DNA of 36,021 nt from a virus. The stretch is taken from positions 1 to 36,021 of the IMG/VR virus record IMGVR_UViG_3300037245_000312. One strand, given 5' to 3'. Under the pieces are notes generated by a model. The model made no database searches and was not told the origin of the DNA. It worked only from the letters and a program-made list of their open reading frames with translations. Positions 30,334-36,001 of this stretch are shown here, piece by piece (within the stretch, counting starts at the first letter, position 1; each line of letters starts with the position of its first letter). The translations under genes and the position numbers were made by a program.

Positions 30334-31205
30334 TAGTACACCATCTGAATATTCGGAATATTGCCTTTTACGATTTCTGTCACGATTGCTATGCTTAGTT
30401 CTGTATTCTGCGTGACGAGAGCATCAAGTGCATCTACCGCTATGTTATTAAATTCTTTCCGATGCTCCACGTCCTGCTGCCTTGCCAGAATATCGGCGTC
30501 GATCTTGCGTTGCTCTGCCTGCTCTTTTTCGTACAAGTCGACGGCTTTCTTTGCGAGGGCGTCTGCTTCGGCCTTCGCTTTGCGTTTGACTTCGGCTACT
30601 GCGTTAATCTTTTCCTGTTCAGCAATACCCTTCGCCAGCAAAGCGGCCTGCTCTGCCTGTATCTTCTCATTCTGTGCTGCCAGCAGTGCGGCGGCCTCAA
30701 GTTCTTCCTTGCGTTCAGCGGCGTCACGGGTGGCTTGTGCGGCATCATCTTTTGCCTGCTGCTCGGCCTCCTTAGCTGCCATCTTCGCCTCACGTTCTTC
30801 AAGGTCGGCAAGGCGTTTATCTTCAATAGCTTTCAATTCCGCTTGCTCTTTTTCCCGTGCTTCTAATACCTCGGCGATGCGTTTGTTTTCAAGCTCCTTA
30901 AGCGGTACGCTATAAACGGCGTCTATCTCGGCAATCATAGCCTGGTATTCTTTTGCTTCTTTGTCAACAGCCCTACCTTTTTCGAGGAACTCGCTCTTGA
31001 TAGAAACTCTGAGTTTCTCAACGCCATTTTTCATCTTGGCAATCTTTGCGATGAATTTTTTACAGGCAGTCTCGCCTTCGTAAGTAGTAATGTCGAATTT
31101 CTGCTTGGAACTAAGTTCTTTGAGTTCTGCGATAGGATCAACCCACGCCTCAAATAGACTTATTTCTAACTTCGGTGCTTCTACTAATTCTTGTCCATCT
31201 TTCAT
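30333..31205 (-). CDS. Long coiled-coil protein of the recombination module
   Basis: The product has 290 residues. About residues 100-245 are an uninterrupted, highly charged Glu/Lys/Ala coiled coil (for example LADLEEREAKMAAKEAEQ, KRKAKAEADALAKKAV). Flanking parts have mixed hydrophobic helices, and the N-terminus has a short acidic-hydrophobic segment (LEISLFEAWVDPIAELKE). A coiled-coil protein of this kind often precedes the ERF gene in phage recombination operons, as with DUF1351-like proteins. A partner or structural role for annealing is likely but not shown. Confidence 0.55.
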   Translation of the reverse strand: MKDGQELVEAPKLEISLFEAWVDPIAELKELSSKQKFDITTYEGETACKKFIAKIAKMKNGVEKLRVSIKSEFLEKGRAVDKEAKEYQAMIAEIDAVYSVPLKELENKRIAEVLEAREKEQAELKAIEDKRLADLEEREAKMAAKEAEQQAKDDAAQATRDAAERKEELEAAALLAAQNEKIQAEQAALLAKGIAEQEKINAVAEVKRKAKAEADALAKKAVDLYEKEQAEQRKIDADILARQQDVEHRKEFNNIAVDALDALVTQNTELSIAIVTEIVKGNIPNIQMVY

Positions 31206-31222
31206 TGTACTATTCTCCTGTA

Positions 31223-31408
31223 TTAAAAGTCACTAAAAGTCGGCTTACTCACAGTTATAACCCTGCAAGGGCCATTATTTACATCCTTAAGCTGAGTTAT
31301 CAGGTTGTGGATGGACGCCTCTGCCGCAACACTACCCGTATTGTCGGTGTATTCGTCTGACATCTCAACCACTATCTCCACGGCTACTGATTTCTTTATT
31401 CGTCTCAT
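31223..31408 (-). CDS. Small hypothetical protein (61 residues)
   Basis: The start at 31408 is chosen because it overlaps the upstream stop (ATGA) and has an AAGGGGG ribosome site; an upstream frame reaches 31456 but only as an overlap shadow. The product starts with basic RRIKK, then a VAVEIVVEM strand and an ASIHNLITQL helix. No family is recognised. Confidence 0.45.
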   Translation of the reverse strand: MRRIKKSVAVEIVVEMSDEYTDNTGSVAAEASIHNLITQLKDVNNGPCRVITVSKPTFSDF

Positions 31409-31896
31409 TTTGTAGCCCCCTTGAACAGTACTGCGGTGGGAGTGAGGACTTCCCATTTATCATCTTCAGATAGCGTCTCGTGGTTTATAGTATAATGAAG
31501 ACTTCCGCCCATCCCATCGCCAAATCTGTATATCCTCGGCAATGGCGACACGCATCCACTATCATACTTAAATCCCAAGAAGTCGGCATAATTAGGTGCG
31601 CTTGCAAGCGCTCTCATTCCCGCAATGCCTTGGTAATGTAAACTGCCTTGGTATATCCTGACTGGAATCTCCACCACCTTCGGCTTCTCGACGTAATCAG
31701 GGCGGAGGCGGTAGGTCAATTCTTGGCTGAAATTATATTCATCAAAGATAGCAAGCTTTCCCCATTCAAATTTTTCGCTATTCTCGTAACACTCAAACTC
31801 GAGCTCGCCAATTACCCTAGCCCTAGCCCGCATTTTGCCAGACATAAGGCCGAAAGGCTTCTCGTTTTCTTTCAATGCTTGTATTAAGTCACTCAT
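31405..31896 (-). CDS. Hypothetical beta-rich protein
   Basis: The start is taken at the ATG at 31896 (163 residues), 1 base after the stop of the AP2-HNH gene; the GTG at 31905 lies inside that stop. The product starts with a short helix (DLIQALKENEKPFGLMSG) and then beta-strands with aromatic residues (LTYRLRPDY, IYQGSLHYQ, RIYRFGDGMGG). Two Cys are present. No family is recognised. Confidence 0.5.
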   Translation of the reverse strand: MSDLIQALKENEKPFGLMSGKMRARARVIGELEFECYENSEKFEWGKLAIFDEYNFSQELTYRLRPDYVEKPKVVEIPVRIYQGSLHYQGIAGMRALASAPNYADFLGFKYDSGCVSPLPRIYRFGDGMGGSLHYTINHETLSEDDKWEVLTPTAVLFKGATK

Positions 31897-31897
31897 A

Positions 31898-32389
31898 TTA
31901 CTCACTCACTTTCTGCTGCTTGCGGTTAAAATTCAAATATGCAAATTCTCCAAAATACTTTTTAGCGGCCTCGTCATAAGCCTTCGCTGCTTTAACTAAA
32001 CAGAAGAAAGACCCTAAGAATATATCCTTATTGTCCACTCTTATGCCAGATCGCCATTTATTCGACCTCTTATTCCAGCATACGCCCTTATACCCAGACT
32101 TATTATTGCTATTCATGGGTCGGTTCTGTTGGTTTTGTTTGCGATTACATATACGTAGGTTACTTTTTTGATTATTAAGCCCATTACCGTCGCGGTGGTC
32201 AACCAGCATTCCGCTTGGTGCATTCATGATAACGCGGTGCATTTTCGACGTCTTAGTCCGAGCGTAAGATGTGTATTTTTTATTGTTTACATACCACTTA
32301 ACAGTGACTATTTTTTCGTAATCTTCGTCGTCTACTAATGCGTGCAGGTTTGAATATTTACTTTTTGAATGTAGCTTTATTTGCCTCAT
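31898..32389 (-). CDS. HNH-AP2 homing endonuclease
   Basis: The product has 163 residues. The N-terminal half is HNH-type: HRVIMNAPSGMLVDHRDGNG with H51 and DH at 64-65, followed by LNNQKSNLRICNRKQNQ. The C-terminal half (about 99-152) is an AP2 DNA-binding domain with SGYKGVCWNKRSNKWRSGI, IFLGSF, AAKAYDEAAKKYFGEFAYLN. This architecture is typical of HNH-AP2 homing endonucleases in phage genes. It overlaps genes on both sides by 1-4 bp, so it seems well fitted to the operon or was inserted between two genes with overlapping ends. Confidence 0.88.
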   Translation of the reverse strand: MRQIKLHSKSKYSNLHALVDDEDYEKIVTVKWYVNNKKYTSYARTKTSKMHRVIMNAPSGMLVDHRDGNGLNNQKSNLRICNRKQNQQNRPMNSNNKSGYKGVCWNKRSNKWRSGIRVDNKDIFLGSFFCLVKAAKAYDEAAKKYFGEFAYLNFNRKQQKVSE

Positions 32390-32988
32390 TGCTCAATAAC
32401 CCCTCTCTGGTTATTCCAGTAACGGACCAAGCTTCCCAGTGTACTTTTAATTTCATTCTGAGTTATACGGTGTGTGTCCCGAACTTCAACAGCACCGTTC
32501 CAGCACTCGCCAGTAGCAAGTCGAACTAACGATACCATCTGCCTGTCATCATGCTCCCCAAGCCAAACACGGCCAAGCATAACCTTTTCTTTAGAATGCT
32601 GGCTATATTTAAACCTATCCCCTATAGAGTAAGTCACCTCGGCGTCTGCGATCTGGCGTTTAAGCTGGCCAATCCAGACTTCTAAATCGTGGCCAGAAGT
32701 TGCCAATGCACTTATATCACTTTCGTTCTGTTCTAATTTAGCTTCTACTTGTTTTAGTGTGTCCTGTAATTCACTCATTGTGTCTCCTGTGTTTATTATT
32801 GATTTTGCGTAAACTGTTTCGTATGGTCCCATGTGGCTAATGGGTATGCTTGTCGTGCCATCAGCCCATATCATTGTGCCATTTCGCATTATCCGCCCTG
32901 ATACGGCCTTGCCTACTTCTCGAGAATTGTACCAAAACCGTTGCCCTTCCTTTAAATCCTTGACTTTTATTTCTATACAATCATTCAT
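32386..32988 (-). CDS. Hypothetical protein, possible internal start
   Basis: The product has 200 residues and is unrecognised. The first 65 residues are basic with a small beta-domain feel (EGQRFWYNSREVGKAVSGRI, GPYETVYAKSI). After about residue 70 it is a different, helical and then beta region (ELQDTLKQVEAKLEQNESDI, VTYSIGDRFKYSQHSKEKVM). The DNA before codon 71 (32778) has a full AGGAG ribosome site 6-7 nt from an ATG, so a 130-residue shorter product may also be made. The AAAGGAG site before 32988 supports the longer product too. Confidence 0.5.
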   Translation of the reverse strand: MNDCIEIKVKDLKEGQRFWYNSREVGKAVSGRIMRNGTMIWADGTTSIPISHMGPYETVYAKSIINTGDTMSELQDTLKQVEAKLEQNESDISALATSGHDLEVWIGQLKRQIADAEVTYSIGDRFKYSQHSKEKVMLGRVWLGEHDDRQMVSLVRLATGECWNGAVEVRDTHRITQNEIKSTLGSLVRYWNNQRGVIEQ

Positions 32989-33022
32989 TGTATTGCTCCT
33001 TTATAGCCCGTGTGGGGGCTGG

Positions 33023-33190
33023 TTAAATGGCTTCAATATCACCGCAATAGTCATCGCTTGATGTAGTAGGCCAATCGGTAGAGAAATCCCCGTTCGTGTC
33101 TGCTGCTACAACAGGACTATGCTTGCGGCAACTACCTTTAGTGCGGTCATTTTTCCATTGATCCCAAAATACACATTCTTTGCATATCAT
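33023..33190 (-). CDS. Four-Cys small protein (55 residues)
   Basis: A 55-codon gene with AGGAG before its ATG. The Cys pattern is ICKEC near the start, C at about 21, and YCGD close to the end, with a TDWPTTSSDDY segment before the last. It matches a recurrent small phage protein type with these spaced Cys and a WP motif, without a known function. A zinc-binding role is likely from the Cys spacing. Confidence 0.5.
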   Translation of the reverse strand: MICKECVFWDQWKNDRTKGSCRKHSPVVAADTNGDFSTDWPTTSSDDYCGDIEAI

Positions 33191-33217
33191 TGCTTCTATC
33201 TCCTATTAAATTACTGT

Positions 33218-33577
33218 TTATTTCAGTCTTCCAATAACCCTTGCAAGCTTACGGGCCTTGGCTTGGAACTTCTTGAAGTTGGTGGCGGTGGGGTTGTCTT
33301 CCCATGTCCACAGAGCCATAACAGTTCCACCGTACAGGTCCCTAGATATAGCACAGTAACCGCCTTGGTGTTTAAATAACGGGCAGTTGGTGCAATTAGG
33401 GAAAGCTACGCACAAGGCGCAATTTCTAGCTAACCCATAGCTGGCGTAACGACTAAACTGCTTCTCCGTACAAGTCCCAAAGAACCACCACTTATCAGAA
33501 GCGCACTGAATCACTGCTTCCCTGCCTTGCTTTACGGCCTTGTCAACCATTTTGGCGGTGCAGTATTTATACGTCAT
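33218..33577 (-). CDS. Cys-rich hypothetical protein
   Basis: The product has 119 residues with about ten Cys, in groups like CALCVAFPNCTNC and GYCAIS, suggesting zinc or disulfide clusters. A short aromatic segment (DKWWFFGTC) lies before them and a basic helix (FKKFQAKARKLARV) ends it. It overlaps the first gene of the operon by 4 bp. No family is recognised. Confidence 0.5.
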   Translation of the reverse strand: MTYKYCTAKMVDKAVKQGREAVIQCASDKWWFFGTCTEKQFSRYASYGLARNCALCVAFPNCTNCPLFKHQGGYCAISRDLYGGTVMALWTWEDNPTATNFKKFQAKARKLARVIGRLK

Positions 33578-33726
33578 TTCGCCACACCTCCACCCTTTTC
33601 TTCCTCGATCTCGGCAAGACGTACTTTACAGAGGTGTTTGATTTCCCCCTCTTGTGATCTTGAATCCTCAAAACTTGCTTCCACGAGAAGCTCCTTTGTG
33701 CTGTCTGAGATATAAATTTGTGCCAT
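33574..33726 (-). CDS. Possible ribbon-helix-helix regulator (50 residues), first gene of leftward operon
   Basis: A 50-codon gene with AAGGA 8 nt before the ATG, 36 nt after the likely transcription start. The layout is one short strand (AQIYIS) followed by two helices (STKELLVEASFEDSRS and GEIKHLCKVRLAEIEEE), the pattern of the MetJ/Arc ribbon-helix-helix fold. It lies first after the leftward promoter and could regulate it, but the fold is only inferred from pattern. It overlaps the next gene by 4 bp. Confidence 0.5.
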   Translation of the reverse strand: MAQIYISDSTKELLVEASFEDSRSQEGEIKHLCKVRLAEIEEEKGGGVAK

Positions 33727-33768
33727 GTCCTGATTCCTTAAAAAGTATTATCATTGTTATCTATTACA

Positions 33769-33796
33769 AATATAACACATAAATCGAACAATGCAA
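33769..33796 (-). promoter_or_regulatory. Leftward early promoter
   Basis: On the minus strand TTGCAT and TATATT are separated by 16 nt. Transcription would start near 33762. It is 43-70 nt before the first minus-strand gene. The hexamers resemble those of the promoter at 34710 (shared TTGCATTGT). Confidence 0.6.
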
Positions 33797-33833
33797 ACTA
33801 TTTCTTTAATATTTCTCAAATAAAAAATAAAAG

Positions 33834-33861
33834 TTGACTTTCGCCCGATCCGTGCTATACT
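33834..33861 (+). promoter_or_regulatory. Rightward promoter of the structured RNA
   Basis: TTGACT at 33834-33839 and TATACT at 33856-33861 are separated by 16 nt, with TGC before the -10. Transcription would start near 33868, exactly at the left edge of the structured region. It points away from the leftward promoter 38 bp to its left. Confidence 0.75.
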
Positions 33862-33867
33862 GTTAAT

Positions 33868-34120
33868 AGTGTTTCAGGCAACATCGCAGGTGCAAGCCGG
33901 TCATCTTCGGAGGGCTGGCAATATCCATCGGGCGGCGAAAGCTTACGGACGGGCGTGTAGGTAGCTCTGGATAACCGAGTCCTCGACTATGCTTGACTAG
34001 CGGCGATAAGGCTAGCAACAGTCAGAGTGCCTGGTGGATATTTACGGGGCAGCGGGTTTCCGGCAGTAGCGTAAGCGAAGATCGGATTAAATTATTGGAG
34101 TAAGCCTTGCTGCTCTTTTT
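33868..34120 (+). ncRNA. Putative structured RNA (~250 nt), unknown class
   Basis: No credible reading frame lies between 33727 and 34170, and a strong promoter sits just before. Helices that can be read: a 7-bp stem 33896-33902/33913-33919 whose top is C(UUCG)G; a 10-bp long-range helix 33920-33929/34033-34042; a CTAGC hairpin 33997-34001/34011-34015; CCGG/TCGG 34060-34063/34082-34085 with a GC-GUAA-GC tip at 34069-34076; and an 11-bp 3' helix 34046-34056/34106-34116 (four G-U) followed by UUUU, resembling a terminator. CAGGCA at 33875-33880 can also pair with TGCCTG at 34028-34033, crossing the long-range helix (pseudoknot). I recognise no known RNA family. Confidence 0.65.
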
Positions 34121-34149
34121 ATCAACCCTTAAAGGGGAAACTTTAATTT
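34118..34149 (+). repeat. 32-bp perfect repeat, copy 1
   Basis: This 32-bp element is identical to 34405-34436. It holds the inverted repeat TTAAAG-GGGAAA-CTTTAA (6-bp stem, 6-nt loop) and an overlapping CCCTTAAAGGG that cannot form at the same time. It lies 21 bp before the ATG at 34171. It may be an operator, a phage RNA polymerase promoter or an mRNA element. Confidence 0.8.
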
Positions 34150-34170
34150 ATGAACAAAGGAGTATGACAG

Positions 34171-34404
34171 ATGCTAAAAGACTTAATTAAAAGCAGTGAC
34201 GTGATTAAGGACGAAACCGAACTCTCTCAGAGGGAGGCAGGTGACAAAGTTGAGGCGTATATCCTTGCCCAAACAGTCACCGTCCAAGAAATGTTTGATG
34301 TAGTAAGTAAGGAATATGACCACAGATCATCAAGGGACGGACAAATATCTACTTGGGACATTCTAAACACTGCTAAAAAGGTCCTATTAAAGAGAGAAGG
34401 CTAA
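34171..34404 (+). CDS. Small acidic protein, unknown (77 residues)
   Basis: The product has 77 residues and is not recognised. It is helical and charged (LKDLIKSSDVIKDETEL, VQEMFDVVSKEYDHRSS, ILNTAKKVLLKREG) with no Cys or membrane segment. The ribosome site AAAGGAG is at good spacing, and the 32-bp repeat lies just upstream, so the element probably controls it. Its stop precedes the second repeat copy by 1-2 bases. Confidence 0.55.
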   Translation: MLKDLIKSSDVIKDETELSQREAGDKVEAYILAQTVTVQEMFDVVSKEYDHRSSRDGQISTWDILNTAKKVLLKREG

Positions 34405-34436
34405 TTTATCAACCCTTAAAGGGGAAACTTTAATTT
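34405..34436 (+). repeat. 32-bp perfect repeat, copy 2
   Basis: The second copy of the 34118-34149 element, 255 bp downstream and right before another small gene (ATG at 34449). The two copies are identical over 32 bp. Sequence outside the 32 bp differs, so selection or recent duplication keeps the element itself. Confidence 0.8.
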
Positions 34437-34448
34437 TGGAGATGTATA

Positions 34449-34649
34449 ATGGCTAATATGTGGTATGAATCGAATTGCCCTGAATGCGGCAAACAGAATT
34501 GGGTATGTGATGGTGATCCAAGCGATCTATCAGGCATGGACATTGAGGGGCTGAAGTGCTGGAACTGTGGTGCTGTTTATGATATAGGCACAGGTGAATT
34601 ATTGGCTGATGACAATTTCTCTGACGAAGGCCAGCAGTACCCAATCTAG
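34449..34649 (+). CDS. Zinc-ribbon small protein (66 residues)
   Basis: The product has 66 residues. CPECGK at residues 10-15 and LKCWNCGAVY at about 35-44 form a CxxC...CxxC zinc ribbon. Between them is a short acidic stretch; the end is acidic. A GGAG site precedes the ATG, and the second 32-bp repeat lies just upstream. A transcription or nucleic-acid adaptor is plausible for this fold, but no specific role is visible. Confidence 0.6.
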   Translation: MANMWYESNCPECGKQNWVCDGDPSDLSGMDIEGLKCWNCGAVYDIGTGELLADDNFSDEGQQYPI

Positions 34650-34709
34650 CTCCCCCCGCCCAGGGCCGGAAAGAATTTTATTTATTTTCGGGAAATTGGG
34701 ATTATTTGG

Positions 34710-34737
34710 TTGCATTGTCGAAAATCGGTGGTATACT
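34710..34737 (+). promoter_or_regulatory. Promoter of the attenuator-like leader
   Basis: TTGCAT at 34710-34715 and TATACT at 34732-34737 are separated by 16 nt, with TGG before the -10. Transcription would start near 34744, just before the leader hairpin. Confidence 0.7.
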
Positions 34738-34743
34738 TGCAAT

Positions 34744-34842
34744 AGATAAACCCTTGGAAAGCCAGATCGACATTATTTACATACTCAACGATTCACAGCG
34801 AACTGCTTTCCAAGGGCTATCGCAAGTGGATCGTTTTTTTTT
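34744..34842 (+). ncRNA. Attenuator-like RNA leader or small RNA
   Basis: A 12-bp perfect stem pairs 34751-34762 with 34805-34816 (CCCTTGGAAAGC and its complement). A second hairpin pairs 34788-34801 with 34820-34834 (13 bp, one U-G, one A/AA internal loop) and is followed directly by eight more T, an excellent intrinsic terminator. The right arm of the first stem lies in the loop of the second, and the two cross, so they form a pseudoknot or exclude each other, the logic of an attenuator. The U-tract is adjacent to a GGAG ribosome site for the gene at 34854. It could be a leader that controls this gene, or a terminated small RNA of ~100 nt. Confidence 0.7.
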
Positions 34843-34853
34843 GGAGTAATATA

Positions 34854-35000
34854 ATGGGCAACGCAGACACCGCAAAGCTATGGAAGATAATTGATGGGCG
34901 AGATAGAGCTATTCGATGGTATAAAGCAGACAGGAAAAGACTAGTAAAAGAGGTTGAAAAACTGGAACAAGAAATAAGAAATAGGAGAACTTACCAGTGA
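34854..35000 (+). CDS. Small charged helical protein (48 residues)
   Basis: A 48-codon gene directly after the attenuator-like leader, with GGAG 9 nt before the ATG. It is helical and charged, with KLWKIIDGRDRAIRWYKA and a long Lys/Glu/Arg helix (KRLVKEVEKLEQEIRNRR). The stop overlaps the next gene (GTGA). No family is recognised. Confidence 0.55.
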   Translation: MGNADTAKLWKIIDGRDRAIRWYKADRKRLVKEVEKLEQEIRNRRTYQ

Positions 35001-35200
35001 ACCAAGCACGGAAAGGTGAGATAGTTCAATTGAAGTTGCTAAGCAAATTTAAAAAGCTTAGATGTTGCATAAACTGCAAATGGTACTCACCTGCAACTCC
35101 CGATACTTGGAATACCGTAGACGAGTGTACGCATAAAAAGATGCTTTCCGTCTGCGTACCCCCACATGGAAAATGCAAATACTACCGGAGTCCTAAATAA
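34997..35200 (+). CDS. Cys-rich zinc-binding-like protein (67 residues)
   Basis: The gene starts at a GTG (34997) that overlaps the stop of the previous gene, with AGGAG 8 nt upstream. The product is basic at the N-terminus (LKLLSKFKKLR) and has CCINCKWYS, then DECTHKK, CVPPHGKCKYY. The Cys/His set suggests a small zinc fold. It overlaps the next gene by one base. Confidence 0.5.
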   Translation: MNQARKGEIVQLKLLSKFKKLRCCINCKWYSPATPDTWNTVDECTHKKMLSVCVPPHGKCKYYRSPK

Positions 35201-35376
35201 TGGCCGGTATACTTAAAAGAATGCGTAAGAAATACAAATCAACATATTACGGCGGTACATGGATGAAGTGGTTCAAGCGAAGGGTAAAAGGCCATAATGA
35301 AGAATTTGAAGAGTTCTCAGAAAACTATCTCAGGGCTTTAGATAAAATAGAACACAACAAAAAAAGAGCAGACTAA
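35200..35376 (+). CDS. Small basic/aromatic protein (58 residues)
   Basis: A 58-codon gene coupled to the one before (TAATG). The first 30 residues are very basic with Tyr and Trp (KRMRKKYKSTYYGG, KWFKRRVKG), followed by an acidic helix (NEEFEEFSENYLRALDKI) and a Lys-rich end. A nucleic-acid or membrane-contact role is possible but not shown. Confidence 0.5.
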   Translation: MAGILKRMRKKYKSTYYGGTWMKWFKRRVKGHNEEFEEFSENYLRALDKIEHNKKRAD

Positions 35377-35487
35377 CACCCAAATCGGCAAAGGCAAGTG
35401 GCCTCGCACCGTTCAAGTCGGTAATGTCGAATTTTAAGAAATAAAGCGGGTTAAGAAATCAATAGCTTTCGCCCAGGCATTACGAAA

Positions 35488-35652
35488 ATGACCGAAAAAG
35501 ACTATAATTGCAATATACTGACAAATACCGTCATACAAGAGGCAAAATTCAAAGCAATCTGGGAATATTATACAAGGGTTGTCGCGGGGCTTGCTGACGG
35601 ATTGCCAAAACATACGCATATAACAAACATGGCGATAGAGTATAACAATTAA
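35488..35652 (+). CDS. Possible small protein (54 residues)
   Basis: A 54-codon frame with a weak ribosome site. The product is helical (QEAKFKAIWEYYTRVVAGLA) with two His near the end and one Cys. Between 35377 and 35487 and between 35653 and 35752 I see no gene, only mixed sequence without a clear hairpin or promoter. The frame could be real or chance. Confidence 0.35.
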   Translation: MTEKDYNCNILTNTVIQEAKFKAIWEYYTRVVAGLADGLPKHTHITNMAIEYNN

Positions 35653-35752
35653 AACCAAAGCTTAATAAATAATAGAGTGACTAACCTGTAATATGCGGGT
35701 TTAAACTTGGTACGGATAGAACAATAATAGTACACAAGAAAGGAAGTAAGAC

Positions 35753-36001
35753 ATGAACAGAAAAAGAGAGCTTAAGAAAATAGAACCAAAGTGGTACATT
35801 ACTCGTGATAAGTATGGTGACTCTATGAGAGTTTGGAGGATGTATCATGGCCCTGTAAAGAAGATACAAGGCAGTTGGTGTCAACATAGGGATGGTGCAT
35901 ATAATCAATCGTCGTGTTTTATGATAACAAAATGGACATTTAAAGAGCTTTTTGGTTACACTTTGAGGCACGGCAAATGTGTCGAGACTGGGCCTATATA
36001 A
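35753..36001 (+). CDS. Hypothetical protein at right edge (82 residues)
   Basis: The product has 82 residues and AAAGGAAG precedes its ATG. It is basic with several Trp/Tyr/His (EPKWYITRDKYGDSMRVWRM, KIQGSWCQHRDG) and three Cys. It may be a small nucleic-acid-associated protein. No family is recognised. It ends 20 bp before the window edge. Confidence 0.45.
   Translation: MNRKRELKKIEPKWYITRDKYGDSMRVWRMYHGPVKKIQGSWCQHRDGAYNQSSCFMITKWTFKELFGYTLRHGKCVETGPI

Noticed and set aside
30361-30915. Long plus-strand frame opposite the coiled-coil gene
   Set aside because: It is the antisense shadow of the Ala/Glu/Lys-rich coiled coil; Ser/Ala/Phe-rich with no ribosome site.
33868-34120. Group I or II intron, RNase P, tmRNA, 6S RNA or cobalamin riboswitch
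   Set aside because: No match to the conserved cores I know: no P7-type or domain V motif, no GCCACTG box, and the size and helix order differ. A similarity of GGTGCAAGCC to the cobalamin motif is isolated.
34650-34705. GC-rich stretch after 34649 as a terminator
   Set aside because: GCCC/GGGC pairing would leave a one-base loop and there is no T-run directly after; no clear alternative stem.
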